Shown: piece by piece, positions 1 to 6,230 of the stretch
How the letters are laid out: each line of letters opens with the position of its first letter
Position numbering within the stretch: position 1 is the stretch's first letter
Assembly (NCBI GenBank): GCA_035264765.1
Contig: DATFPQ010000127.1
Location: 1-7,820, forward strand
Source of the DNA: DATFPQ01 sp035264765
Lineage (GTDB): Bacteria; Actinomycetota; Actinomycetes; Actinomycetales; Angustibacteraceae
Reading direction: 5' to 3'
Length of the DNA stretch: 7,820 bases
Program-made: the position numbers and the translations under genes
Notes under the pieces: generated by a model
Database searches by the model: none
The model's input: the letters and a program-made list of their open reading frames with translations, nothing else
Told to the model about the DNA's origin: nothing

Positions 1-141
1 GACACCGGCCGGGGCCGGGCCTTGCGTCCCCGCCAGGGGCGGGTGCGGTTCCAGACCAGGAACCCCTCGACGTGCTCACGCCGCAGCCGGCCAAGGTCGG
101 CGATCTGGGGATGGTGGCTGGTGAGGAACTCGGCGAAGGGA
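1..141 (-). pseudogene. Tyrosine recombinase/integrase fragment, truncated by the IS
   Basis: Read on the minus strand, these bases are open throughout and give about 46 residues. They begin PFAEFLTSHHPQIADLG and continue through RRLREHVEGFL-like residues to VWNRTRPWRGR. This Phe-rich helix, followed by a 'LRREHVEGFL' segment and a Trp-containing stretch, resembles the SAM-like core-binding N-terminal domain of actinobacterial site-specific tyrosine recombinases. Such enzymes cut and rejoin DNA at phage, integron or transposon attachment sites. The catalytic C-terminal domain would lie beyond the left edge of the window, so the R-H-R-Y residues cannot be checked. The 5' part is missing because the reading frame runs straight into the left end of the IS256 element. 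The family call rests on recalled family appearance and not on a search. An unrelated helical protein remains possible. Confidence 0.55.
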
Positions 142-146
142 GGGCG

Positions 147-164
147 TGTCAGATGGTCTGTGTA
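147..164 (+). repeat. Left terminal inverted repeat of the IS256 element
   Basis: The sequence TGTCAGATGGTCTGTGTA matches the right end, read on the minus strand, at 13 of 18 positions. The outer TGTCA and inner TCTGTGTA blocks are identical. These are the likely transposase-binding ends of the IS. Confidence 0.75.
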
Positions 165-200
165 AGAGGTGGTTCCCGGATGCTGGCGTGAGCCGGCGTG

Positions 201-205
201 AGGAG
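201..205 (+). promoter_or_regulatory. Ribosome binding site of the IS256 transposase
   Basis: AGGAG ends seven bases before the ATG at 213. It supports that ATG over the in-frame GTG at 198, which lies upstream of the site itself. Confidence 0.55.
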
Positions 206-212
206 AGCCTCG

Positions 213-1640
213 ATGAGCTCAACGATGACAACGCTCGCGGACGACGATGTCGCGGGCCGGGATGAGGGTGGGTGGGTGTCGCCTGGTCGTGGTGCGGATC
301 CGGGTGAGCCGACACGGGAGGGTGCCGCGGCCCGGCTGAGCCGGGAGCTGTTCAGCGACGAGGCGCTCGATGAGCTCGTCGCCCGCGCCGGTGACGGGCA
401 GGTCCGGCTGACGGGCCCGGGTGGGTTCCTGCCCGAGCTGGTGGCCCGGGTCCTCGAGCGCGGCATGGGCGCCGAGCTGTCCGACCACCTGGGCTATGAC
501 CGCGGCGACCCGGCCGGGCGGGGGTCGCCGAACTCGCGCAACGGCTCGACGCCGAAGACGTTGCGGACCGAGGTCGGCGACGTGCCGATCGAGACCCCGC
601 GGGACCGGGCCGGCACGTTCGAGCCGCGGCTGGTGCCCAAGGGCGCCCGCCGCCTGGACGGCCTGGACGCGATGATCATCTCGTTGTACTCCGGCGGGAT
701 GACGGTGCGGGACATCCAGGCACACCTGGCCCGCACGCTGGGCACCGAGCTGTCCCACGAGACGATCGCCAACGTCACCGACGCGGTCGCCGAGGAGGTC
801 AAGGCCTGGCAGTCCCGGCCGCTGGACCCGGTCTGGCCGGTGGTGTTCCTGGACGCCCTGGTGGTCAAGGTCCGCGACGGCGCGCACGTGGTGAACCGGT
901 CCGCGCACATCGCGGTCGGGGTCGACACCGACGGCCTCAAGCACGTGCTGGGGATCTGGGTGCAGCAGAGCGAGGGCGCCAGGTTCTGGGCCGGGGTCTG
1001 CGCCCAGCTGGCCAACCGGGGGGTGCGGGACGTGCTGATCGCCTGCTGCGACGGCCTGCCGGGCCTGCCCGAGGCGATCGAGGCGACCTGGCCGCACACC
1101 GTGGTGCAGACCTGCGTGGTGCACCTGATCCGGGCCGCGAACCGGTACGTGTCCTACCAGGAGCGCAAGGCGCTGTCCGCGGCGCTGCGGCGGGTCTACA
1201 CCGCCGCAGACGCCGACGCCGCCGAGACCGCGCTGCTGGAGCTGGCCGACTCACCGCTGGGCCGCAAGTACCCGGCCGCGGTCGCGGTCTGGCAGCGGGC
1301 CTGGGAGCGGTTCATCCCGTTCCTGGCGTTCCCACCGGCGGTGCGCCGAGTGATCTACACCACGAACTCGATCGAGTCGCTGAACTACCAGCTCCGGAAG
1401 ATCATCAAGAACCGGGGGCACTTCCCGAACGACGACGCGGTGATCAAGCTGCTCTGGTTGGCCATCCGTGACATCGAGGACAAGCGAGCCCGGGCCCGGG
1501 ACAAGGACCGCGGCAAACCACGTGACCAGCGCAATGCCCCTCCCCGGCTCGTCGAGGGCGCCGTCGTCCAGGGCTGGCGGGCCGCGCTGAACCAGCTCGA
1601 ACTGCTCTACCCCGACCGGCTCGCCGGCCAGATCAACTAG
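213..1640 (+). CDS. IS256-family (mutator-type) DDE transposase
   Basis: This 475-residue protein moves its own insertion sequence by cut-and-copy DDE chemistry. The likely catalytic triad is visible: D214 in VVFLDALVVKV, D280 in VLIACCDGLPG, and E388 in TTNSIESLNYQLRK. The last is followed by the family hallmark KNRGHFPND. The C301/H304 pair in QTCVVHLIRAANRYV is the usual C-x2-H element of the MULE/IS256 insertion domain. The N-terminal third carries DNA-binding-type helices and the stretch DHLGYDRGDP...NSRNG typical of the family. About 60 extra, acidic N-terminal residues make it longer than the common 400-420 aa. Start chosen at ATG 213 because of the AGGAG before it. No frameshift or internal stop is seen, so the element is probably active. 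It is transcribed rightward, toward the end of the leftward aldolase operon. Confidence 0.95.
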   Translation: MSSTMTTLADDDVAGRDEGGWVSPGRGADPGEPTREGAAARLSRELFSDEALDELVARAGDGQVRLTGPGGFLPELVARVLERGMGAELSDHLGYDRGDPAGRGSPNSRNGSTPKTLRTEVGDVPIETPRDRAGTFEPRLVPKGARRLDGLDAMIISLYSGGMTVRDIQAHLARTLGTELSHETIANVTDAVAEEVKAWQSRPLDPVWPVVFLDALVVKVRDGAHVVNRSAHIAVGVDTDGLKHVLGIWVQQSEGARFWAGVCAQLANRGVRDVLIACCDGLPGLPEAIEATWPHTVVQTCVVHLIRAANRYVSYQERKALSAALRRVYTAADADAAETALLELADSPLGRKYPAAVAVWQRAWERFIPFLAFPPAVRRVIYTTNSIESLNYQLRKIIKNRGHFPNDDAVIKLLWLAIRDIEDKRARARDKDRGKPRDQRNAPPRLVEGAVVQGWRAALNQLELLYPDRLAGQIN

Positions 1641-1656
1641 ACAAGGATGCCGCCCG

Positions 1657-1674
1657 TACACAGAAACCTTGACA
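1657..1674 (-). repeat. Right terminal inverted repeat of the IS256 element
   Basis: On the minus strand this reads TGTCAAGGTTTCTGTGTA, which pairs with the left end at 147-164 (13 of 18). It lies 16 bp beyond the transposase stop codon, as expected for a compact IS. Confidence 0.75.
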
Positions 1675-1684
1675 AGCTCCCACC

Positions 1685-1726
1685 TGCTGGTGACCGACCG
1701 CCCCACATCACCGGAGTTACCCGCCA
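1685..1726 (+). repeat. 42-bp perfect direct repeat, left copy
   Basis: Every base from 1685 to 1726 equals 7753-7794 at a fixed offset of 6068. Identity ends on the left where IS256 begins. On the right it ends at the regulator start codon (ATG here, GTG in the other copy). The left copy also contains the aldolase stop codon. Confidence 0.95.
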
Positions 1727-1727
1727 T
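1685..1727 (-). pseudogene. N-terminal remnant of an IclR-family regulator gene
   Basis: Starting at ATG 1727 on the minus strand, the DNA encodes MAGNSGDVGRSVTS. The intact IclR regulator at the right end of the window begins with exactly these residues. After codon 14 the frame enters the right end of the IS256 element and continues as unrelated RWELVKVSVYG, so the helix-turn-helix and effector domains are gone. Its ATG overlaps the aldolase stop codon by 11 bp, so the lost regulator was probably translationally coupled to the aldolase. The 42 bases before the start-codon G are identical to the intact copy, including synonymous sites. This argues for recent duplication or recombination, not old paralogy. 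The remnant should be non-functional. Confidence 0.75.
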
Positions 1728-2766
1728 GACCCGCGCGCTCCACTCGCGTGCCGCTCAGCTCCAGCGCGATGTCCAGGATCATGTCCTCCTGACCGCCGAC
1801 CAGGCCCAGCTCGCCGCAGCGACGCAGGATGTCGTGCGCGGGGACGCCGTAGCGGTCCGACGCGCGCTCGGCGTGCAGCAGGAAGCTGGAGTAGACGCCG
1901 GCCCACCCCTGCACGATCGCATTGCGGTCCATCTTCGGCCACCGGGTCAGGTAGGGGCGGACGACATCTTCGGCGGCGTCCAGGAGCTGGGCGACGTCCA
2001 CACCGGTCGTGATGTCGAGGCGGTGGAAGACCGCGGCGAGCACCTCGGTGGGGGAGTTGCCCGAGCCGGCGCCGAGGGCACACAGCGACCCGTCGATGTA
2101 CCGCACGCCGGCCTCGTACGCGAGGACCGAGTTCGCCACCCCGAGCGACATGTTCTGGTGGCCGTGGTACCCGACCCAGGCTTGGTCGCCGACCTCAGTC
2201 ACGAGCGCCTCGAAACGGGCTCGCGCCTCGTGCATCATCAGGGCGCCGGCGGAGTCGGTCACGTACGGCGCCTGGCAGCCCGCGTCGACCATGATCCTCG
2301 CCTGCTTCGCAAGGTTCTCCGGGCTGGTGCGGTGGGCCATCATCAGGAACCCGGCCGTCTGCATGCCCAGCTCTCGAGCGACGGAGAAGTGCTGGGCGGA
2401 GACGTCGGCCTCGGTGCAGTGCGTCGCGACGCGGACCATCGAGGCGCCGGCGTCGTGGGCGCGCCGTAGGTCGTCCGCGGTCCCGATCCCCGGAACGAGC
2501 AGCACGGCGATGGTGGCGCGGGCCGCCTCCTCGCGGGCGGCGGCGATGAGCTGCAGCTCGTCGGTGCCGGAGAACCCGTACGTGAACGACGACCCCCCGA
2601 GTCCGTCTCCGTGCGTCACCTCGATCACCTCGACGTTGGCCCGGTCCAGCGCTCGCACGGTGTCGCGCACCTGCCGTTCGGTGAACCGGTGCGCCATGGC
2701 GTGGCTGCCGTCGCGCAGCGTCGTGTCGACCAGCTTGACGTCGTGGGCGAGCTGCGGGCGGTTCAT
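1717..2766 (-). CDS. dmpG: 4-hydroxy-2-oxovalerate aldolase (DmpG/BphI/MhpE family)
   Basis: This 349-residue class II pyruvate aldolase cleaves 4-hydroxy-2-oxovalerate to pyruvate and acetaldehyde at the end of meta-cleavage pathways (EC 4.1.3.39). The N-terminal TIM-barrel signature KLVDTTLRDGSH is present with R18, D19 (metal ligand) and H22 (catalytic base). The other metal ligands H201 and H203 are in GYHGHQNMSLGVAN, and Y292 is in the C-terminal domain. All sit one residue from the numbering known for the Pseudomonas enzymes. The family is about 340-350 aa long, so the protein is essentially full length. Start chosen at the ATG that overlaps the dehydrogenase stop (ATGA), since the partners form a channelling complex and are usually coupled. 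The last codons and TAA stop lie in the 42-bp repeat, so the extreme C-terminus may be native or recombinational. The symbol marks the family, not a proven pathway. Confidence 0.95.
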   Translation of the reverse strand: MNRPQLAHDVKLVDTTLRDGSHAMAHRFTERQVRDTVRALDRANVEVIEVTHGDGLGGSSFTYGFSGTDELQLIAAAREEAARATIAVLLVPGIGTADDLRRAHDAGASMVRVATHCTEADVSAQHFSVARELGMQTAGFLMMAHRTSPENLAKQARIMVDAGCQAPYVTDSAGALMMHEARARFEALVTEVGDQAWVGYHGHQNMSLGVANSVLAYEAGVRYIDGSLCALGAGSGNSPTEVLAAVFHRLDITTGVDVAQLLDAAEDVVRPYLTRWPKMDRNAIVQGWAGVYSSFLLHAERASDRYGVPAHDILRRCGELGLVGGQEDMILDIALELSGTRVERAGHGG

Positions 2767-3662
2767 GCCGCCACCAGCGTGGCCTGCGCCATCAGGGTGC
2801 CGACCCGGGCGGCGGCGGCGGTCATGATGTCGAGGTTGCCGGCGTACTCGGGCAGAAAGTCGCCGCTGCCCCTCACCTCGAGCAGGACGGCGACCCGGCC
2901 GTTGCCTGCCCATGCGTCCTGCGGGTCGTCGAACTGCGGGTCGGCGCGCAGGGTGTAGCCGGGGACGTACCGCTGCACCTGGCCGACCATCTCGTCGATC
3001 GAGCGGGTGATGGCTTCGCGGTCGGCGTCGGGGCCGACGGCGCAGAAGACGGTGTCGCGCATGACCATCGGCGGCTCCACCGGGTTCAGCACGATGATGG
3101 CCTTACCGCGCTCGGCGCCGCCGACCTCGACGAGGGCCTGCCTGGTGGTCTCGGTGAACTCATCGATGTTCGCCCGAGTGCCCGGACCCGCCCCCCTCGC
3201 CGCCACCGAGGCGACGATCTCGGCGTAGGGCACCGGAGTGACCCGCGAGACCGCGTGCACGATCGGGATCGTGGCCTGGCCCCCACAGGTGATCATCGAG
3301 ACGTTCGCCGCGTCGAGGTGCTGCCGGAGGTTCACCGGCGGCGAGACCATCGGGCCGATGTGGGCGGGCGTCAGGTCGACGGCCTGGATGCCTGCCTCGG
3401 CGTAGCGGGGCGCATGCGCCACGTGCGCGGTGGCCGACGTCGCCTCGAACACGATCTTGGGCAGCGGCTCCTGCCTCAGCAGCCAGTCCACACCCTCCGC
3501 CGAGGCGGCCAGGCCGGCCCTGCGGGCCCGAGCCAGGCCTTCCGACTCGACGACCCCGACGACGTACGCGACGTCGAGGACGGCCGACCGCTGGAGCTTG
3601 GCCAGCAGGTCCGTGCCAATGTTGCCTGGGCCGACGATGGCGGCGGTCACGGTGGAGGGCAT
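2763..3662 (-). CDS. dmpF: Acetaldehyde dehydrogenase, acetylating (DmpF/BphJ/MhpF family)
   Basis: This 299-residue enzyme oxidises acetaldehyde with NAD+ and CoA to acetyl-CoA (EC 1.2.1.10). It receives the aldehyde from the aldolase through an internal channel. Visible features are the Rossmann motif VGPGNIG (G11, G13, G16), the conserved IVFEATSATAH and DLTPAHIGP segments, and the catalytic cysteine C126 in SMITCGGQATIP. Towards the C-terminus, NPVEPPMVMRDT and DFLPEYAGNLDIMTAAA are also typical. Length matches the family (about 300-315 aa). An in-frame TGA lies five codons upstream, so the ATG at 3662 is the first ATG. No clear Shine-Dalgarno sequence precedes it, and the message may be leaderless. 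It is the first gene of a two-gene operon. The usual third partner, 2-hydroxypenta-2,4-dienoate hydratase, is absent from the window. Confidence 0.95.
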   Translation of the reverse strand: MPSTVTAAIVGPGNIGTDLLAKLQRSAVLDVAYVVGVVESEGLARARRAGLAASAEGVDWLLRQEPLPKIVFEATSATAHVAHAPRYAEAGIQAVDLTPAHIGPMVSPPVNLRQHLDAANVSMITCGGQATIPIVHAVSRVTPVPYAEIVASVAARGAGPGTRANIDEFTETTRQALVEVGGAERGKAIIVLNPVEPPMVMRDTVFCAVGPDADREAITRSIDEMVGQVQRYVPGYTLRADPQFDDPQDAWAGNGRVAVLLEVRGSGDFLPEYAGNLDIMTAAAARVGTLMAQATLVAA

Positions 3663-3700
3663 GCGTGGACTGTGTCAGCCGCCGCGGGCAAGATGAAGCG
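3663..3700. promoter_or_regulatory. Divergent promoter/operator region, dehydrogenase and iclR-1
   Basis: Only 38 bp separate the two outward-facing start codons, so promoters and operator must overlap here or reach into the coding ends. A quasi-palindrome GAAGCGATGCATTC (3695-3708) matches its own complement at 8 of 14 positions. A perfect 6-bp inverted pair, GTCAGC (3674-3679) and GCTGAC (3710-3715), spans the region. IclR-family proteins commonly bind palindromes between themselves and a divergent target operon. No convincing -35/-10 pair was found, so the exact site is a guess. Confidence 0.35.
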
Positions 3701-4474
3701 ATGCATTCCGCTGACCGGAACGCCACCGTCCCCAACTCGGTGCTCGGCCGTTCGATGTCCCTGCTCACCGCGTTCCGGCCGGGCGACGCCGAGCTGACGC
3801 TCGCCGAGCTGTCCCGTCGCACCGGCATCCCCAAGCCCACCGCTCATCGCTTGCTCCGTGAGCTCGCGGACTGGGACATCGTCGAGCGCACTGAAGCCGG
3901 AATCCGGTTGGGCATGCGACTGTTCGAGCTCGGCCAGCTCGCGCCGCATCAGCGCGGACTACGCGAGGCTGCCGCTCCGTTCCTGGCCGATCTCTTCGAG
4001 GCCACGCTCGAGACCGTGCACCTCGCCGTACCCGACGGCGTCGAGGTCGTGTACATCCACAAGATCGAGGGCCGCAGCGGGCCTGAGATGGGCTCCCGTG
4101 TCGGTGGTCGGATGCCGGCCCACTGCACGGGCGTGGGCAAGGCGCTGCTCGCGTACGCGCCGCCGGACCGGCTGGCCGCCGTCCTGGACGCCGGCCTGAC
4201 CCGATACACGCCGCGGACGGTGGTGGCCCCCGGTCTCTTCGCCCGCGAGCTGGCCAAGGTCCGCGAGCGCGGGTACGCCGTCGAGCACGAGGAGTCCACG
4301 CTGGGAATCGCCTGCGTCGCGGCCCCCGTGCTGGGCTCGGACGGCGTGGCCTTGGCGGCCATCTCCATCGCCGGGTGGTCCCGCACTCTGGACACCCGAC
4401 GGCTCGCGGCCGCGGTTAGGACCGCGGCGCTGGGGCTGTCACGCGCCGTGCGCGGCGGCCAGTACCAGCGGTGA
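3701..4474 (+). CDS. IclR-family regulator, divergent from the aldolase operon
   Basis: This 257-residue dimeric transcription factor should sense a pathway metabolite and control the divergent dehydrogenase-aldolase operon. The winged helix-turn-helix spans about residues 14-70: NSVLGRSMSLLTAF, then LTLAELSRRTGIPKPTAHRLL with the recognition helix. The effector-binding IclR domain follows, about 85-250, with VVYIHKIEG, the hallmark MPAHCTGVGKALLA (C142), and GIACVAAPVLGSDGVALAAISIAG. Length is normal for the family. ATG 3701 is chosen because relatives typically start about ten residues before the NSVLGR-like segment. An in-frame GTG at 3665 would add 12 residues and has a good GGAGGG five bases upstream. 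That sequence lies inside the dehydrogenase start, so it could be chance; the choice remains open. Effector unknown. It converges on the esterase with 19 bp between stops. Confidence 0.9.
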   Translation: MHSADRNATVPNSVLGRSMSLLTAFRPGDAELTLAELSRRTGIPKPTAHRLLRELADWDIVERTEAGIRLGMRLFELGQLAPHQRGLREAAAPFLADLFEATLETVHLAVPDGVEVVYIHKIEGRSGPEMGSRVGGRMPAHCTGVGKALLAYAPPDRLAAVLDAGLTRYTPRTVVAPGLFARELAKVRERGYAVEHEESTLGIACVAAPVLGSDGVALAAISIAGWSRTLDTRRLAAAVRTAALGLSRAVRGGQYQR

Positions 4475-4493
4475 CCCGCCATGGCCGGCCGGG

Positions 4494-5657
4494 CTACCGC
4501 CTCGTCGGCTGCCGACCATGGTCGAGGAAGAACCGCGCCATCTCGGCGGACGCGTCCGGGCCGCTTGGGTCGGTGTACGACCCGGCCGTGTTCCCGCCGA
4601 ACCACGCGTGTCCCGCGCCGTGCACGGTCCACTGCTCAGCGACAACGTTTCCATTGCGCTCGCAGTAGATCGTCCGGCTGTAGTCGCGCCCCTCCGCGAC
4701 ACCTCGCGTGGTCACCCCGCCCTGGCCGTTCAGCGACGCCTCCTCCATGCGGGCCGCGATGAGTCGCTCGGCGTTGACCGGCGCCACGGTGCTGTCGCAG
4801 TCGCCATGGAACACGATGAGGGGCACGTCTCCGGCCCGCGCGGGCGTCCCACCGCTGCGCATGGCGGCGAACGCCGAGGGCGCGTCCTGCGCGGCGCCGT
4901 AGGCAAGGCCGCTGTGCACGCCGACCGCGGCGAACAGGTCGGGGTAGGTGGCAGCCATCACGGCTGCCATGGCGCCTCCGGCTGAAAGGCCGGCGACGTA
5001 GACCCGGGCCGGGTCGGTCTCGTACTGGGCCATGACCTCGCGCGTGATGCCGGCGATGATCGCCGGCTCGCCGGCGTCCCGCTTCTGGTCAGTGGGGCGG
5101 AACCAGTTCCAGTAGCGGCCGCTGTTCGCGGAGGTGGGCTGCTCGGGGTAGGCGACAAGCATCGTGTGCTGTTCCGCCAGCTGGTTCATCCCGGTGCCCG
5201 CGGCGAAGTCCATTGCGTCCTGTGTGCCGCCGTGCAGCATGACGACGAGCGGGACCGGTTCTCCCGCGTACCCGGTGGGGACGTAGAGGTCGTAGCTCCG
5301 TGAGCCTGCCGGACCTGTGTGCACGAGGTGACGGATTGTGCCGCCCGCCTCGCTCGCGGCAGCCGCCGCGTCCGGGGTGTGGCGCAGCATTGACCCGCCG
5401 ACCAGACGACCGGGCAGGTGAGCCTGGACGCCGTCGAGCACGCCGCCCGCGGTCAGGCTCGTGAGGTCGGGCAACGAGGTGAGACCGGGCAGCCTCGTGC
5501 CACCGAGGCGAGCCGTCACGGGGGTCGCCGACAGCTGGTGCACCGCGTCGGTCGCCGGGCGTTGACCGCCCTGCAGGACGTCACGCGCCTCGTTGAGCCG
5601 GCCGGCTCGGGTGAGGCGCAACGCCTCCGCCATGGTGGCGCTTCTGTCGTCGGTCAC
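4494..5657 (-). CDS. PHB-depolymerase-family (LpqC-like) alpha/beta-hydrolase esterase
   Basis: This 387-residue serine hydrolase belongs to the family that includes polyhydroxybutyrate depolymerases, acetylxylan esterases and feruloyl esterases. Visible residues are the oxyanion-hole segment VMLHGG (142-144), the nucleophile elbow GLSAGG (S225), an acid in FHGDCD (D286 or D288) and the catalytic histidine in VHGAGHAW (H347 or H350). The residues LVAYPEQ and YWNWF are also characteristic. The first ~105 residues are a non-catalytic, Leu/Ala-rich region starting with AEALRLTRAGRLNEA, as in intracellular members. No signal peptide is visible, so a cytoplasmic role on PHB or a small ester is more likely than secretion. 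It has only two cysteines, C287 and C332. It lies 106 bp downstream of the RHH regulator and is probably co-transcribed with it. GTG 5657 is preferred over ATG 5669 because of GGAG at 5664-5667. The true substrate is unknown. Confidence 0.9.
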   Translation of the reverse strand: MTDDRSATMAEALRLTRAGRLNEARDVLQGGQRPATDAVHQLSATPVTARLGGTRLPGLTSLPDLTSLTAGGVLDGVQAHLPGRLVGGSMLRHTPDAAAAASEAGGTIRHLVHTGPAGSRSYDLYVPTGYAGEPVPLVVMLHGGTQDAMDFAAGTGMNQLAEQHTMLVAYPEQPTSANSGRYWNWFRPTDQKRDAGEPAIIAGITREVMAQYETDPARVYVAGLSAGGAMAAVMAATYPDLFAAVGVHSGLAYGAAQDAPSAFAAMRSGGTPARAGDVPLIVFHGDCDSTVAPVNAERLIAARMEEASLNGQGGVTTRGVAEGRDYSRTIYCERNGNVVAEQWTVHGAGHAWFGGNTAGSYTDPSGPDASAEMARFFLDHGRQPTRR

Positions 5658-5663
5658 TATCGG

Positions 5664-5667
5664 CTCC
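5664..5667 (-). promoter_or_regulatory. Ribosome binding site deciding the esterase start
   Basis: On the minus strand, GGAG is followed by six bases and then GTG at 5657. The in-frame ATG at 5669 overlaps this site and has no purine-rich sequence of its own. The GTG is therefore the better start. Confidence 0.5.
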
Positions 5668-5763
5668 ATGCTGTCGTTGTGCGCGTCGGCGCCCACCGTT
5701 GCAGGCGCCGTGCTGTTGAGCGTGCTGAGGGAAGCGGAGGCTGCGCTGCCCCGGCTTGCGCGG

Positions 5764-6159
5764 TCACACGGTCCGCGGGGCCAGGGCGGCCTTGACCGCC
5801 CGCGAGGCGCGGAAGGCCCCCAGGACCTCCACCGACGTGATGGTGGCGAGCGCGAGCTCGGGCGAGACGTCGTCGGCGATGACGGCAAGTCCCAGGACGC
5901 GGAGCTCCACGGTCCGACCGGCCGACCGGAGCCCCTCGAGGTCCTGGCGGCTGTAGCTTTGCGTACCGAGTGCCAACGTACGTCGGGCCACACTGTTGTC
6001 TACCGCGGCGGAACGGGTCTCGAGCTGGCGGCGGATCGCGGTGCGGATGAAGTCGGTGCGGTTGGCGAAGAACCCCTCGTCGACCAAGAGGTCGATCTCC
6101 CCGAGGTCGATCAGGCCCACGTTGATCGTGATCTTCTCGGTCTTGTCTACCTCGGCCAT
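5764..6159 (-). CDS. Ribbon-helix-helix (CopG-like) regulator paired with esterase
   Basis: This 131-residue protein has an N-terminal ribbon-helix-helix DNA-binding domain (about residues 8-48). It consists of the beta strand EKITINVGLID, a first helix LGEIDLLVDEGF, the turn FANRTD and a second helix FIRTAIRRQLE. RHH proteins bind DNA as dimers through the paired strands and often repress their own operon. Residues 80-131 hold a second segment, RTVELRVLGLAVIADDVSPELALATITSVEVLG, with strand-like periodicity of unknown role. From memory, this two-part protein often sits beside PHB-depolymerase-family esterases, which matches the gene downstream. ATG 6159 is used because MAEVDKTEKI is the expected N-terminus and GGGGG stands just before it. 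An in-frame GTG/ATG further upstream (to 6213) would add a basic, Arg-rich leader lying inside the promoter region. Binding site and signal are not established. Confidence 0.85.
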   Translation of the reverse strand: MAEVDKTEKITINVGLIDLGEIDLLVDEGFFANRTDFIRTAIRRQLETRSAAVDNSVARRTLALGTQSYSRQDLEGLRSAGRTVELRVLGLAVIADDVSPELALATITSVEVLGAFRASRAVKAALAPRTV

Positions 6160-6200
6160 GTCCCCCGTCCGCAACCGTCGCCTCGGGCCTTCTGGTGGGA

Positions 6201-6229
6201 ATCTTGACACCATCCGGCGGGATGTTCAA
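6201..6229 (-). promoter_or_regulatory. Candidate promoter of the RHH-esterase operon
   Basis: On the minus strand, TTGAAC (6229-6224) is followed by a 17-base spacer and CAAGAT (6206-6201). This resembles a housekeeping-sigma promoter with a good -35 and a weaker -10 box. Transcription would begin near 6193, giving a leader of about 35 bases to the ATG at 6159. The spacing and -35 are good; the -10 matches TATAAT at only three of six positions. Confidence 0.35.
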
Positions 6230-6230
6230 G
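6203..6230. promoter_or_regulatory. Dyad overlapping the promoter, candidate RHH operator
   Basis: The plus strand starts CTTGAC and ends TTCAAG, with ATCC and GGAT blocks nested inside. The arms CTTGA and TCAAG are perfectly inverted, and the inner blocks are offset by two bases. A sequence of this symmetry lying on the -35, spacer and -10 of the RHH gene is where autorepression would be expected. The plus strand also contains a perfect TTGACA at 6204-6209, but no rightward gene follows. Confidence 0.35.

Larger units (their letters stand above)
142..1679 (+). mobile_element. IS256-family insertion sequence, complete
   Basis: A single transposase gene fills the element, and imperfect inverted repeats lie just inside both ends. 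The repeats are at 147-164 and, on the other strand, 1674-1657. Both begin TGTCA and end TCTGTGTA, and 13 of 18 positions match. The outer edges are uncertain by a few bases; weaker similarity continues outward to about 142 and 1679. IS256 elements usually leave 8-bp target duplications. Comparing about 128-150 with 1675-1692 shows not even a shared 5-mer, so no duplication is visible. The left flank is a recombinase fragment and the right flank a regulator fragment. The element therefore sits at a junction and does not interrupt one gene. Size, about 1.54 kb, is normal for the family. Confidence 0.85.

Noticed and set aside
219..1124. Long open frame (301 codons) antisense to the transposase
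   Set aside because: The translation is rich in Pro, Gly, Arg and His without family motifs. It is the usual shadow of a GC-rich gene, and the plus-strand transposase is unmistakable.
1689..1712. GGTGA...TCACC inverted pair inside the 42-bp repeat as a possible operator or recombination site
   Set aside because: The arms are only 5 bp with a 14-base gap, and the sequence is constrained because it encodes the IclR N-terminus. Chance is likely.
1669..2827. Plus-strand open frames opposite the aldolase
   Set aside because: These are low-complexity shadow frames; the minus strand encodes a clear, full-length aldolase with all its ligands.
4475..4493. Bidirectional terminator between the convergent iclR-1 and esterase genes
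   Set aside because: The gap is 19 bp and holds only a GGCCGGCC palindrome with no loop or T-tract.
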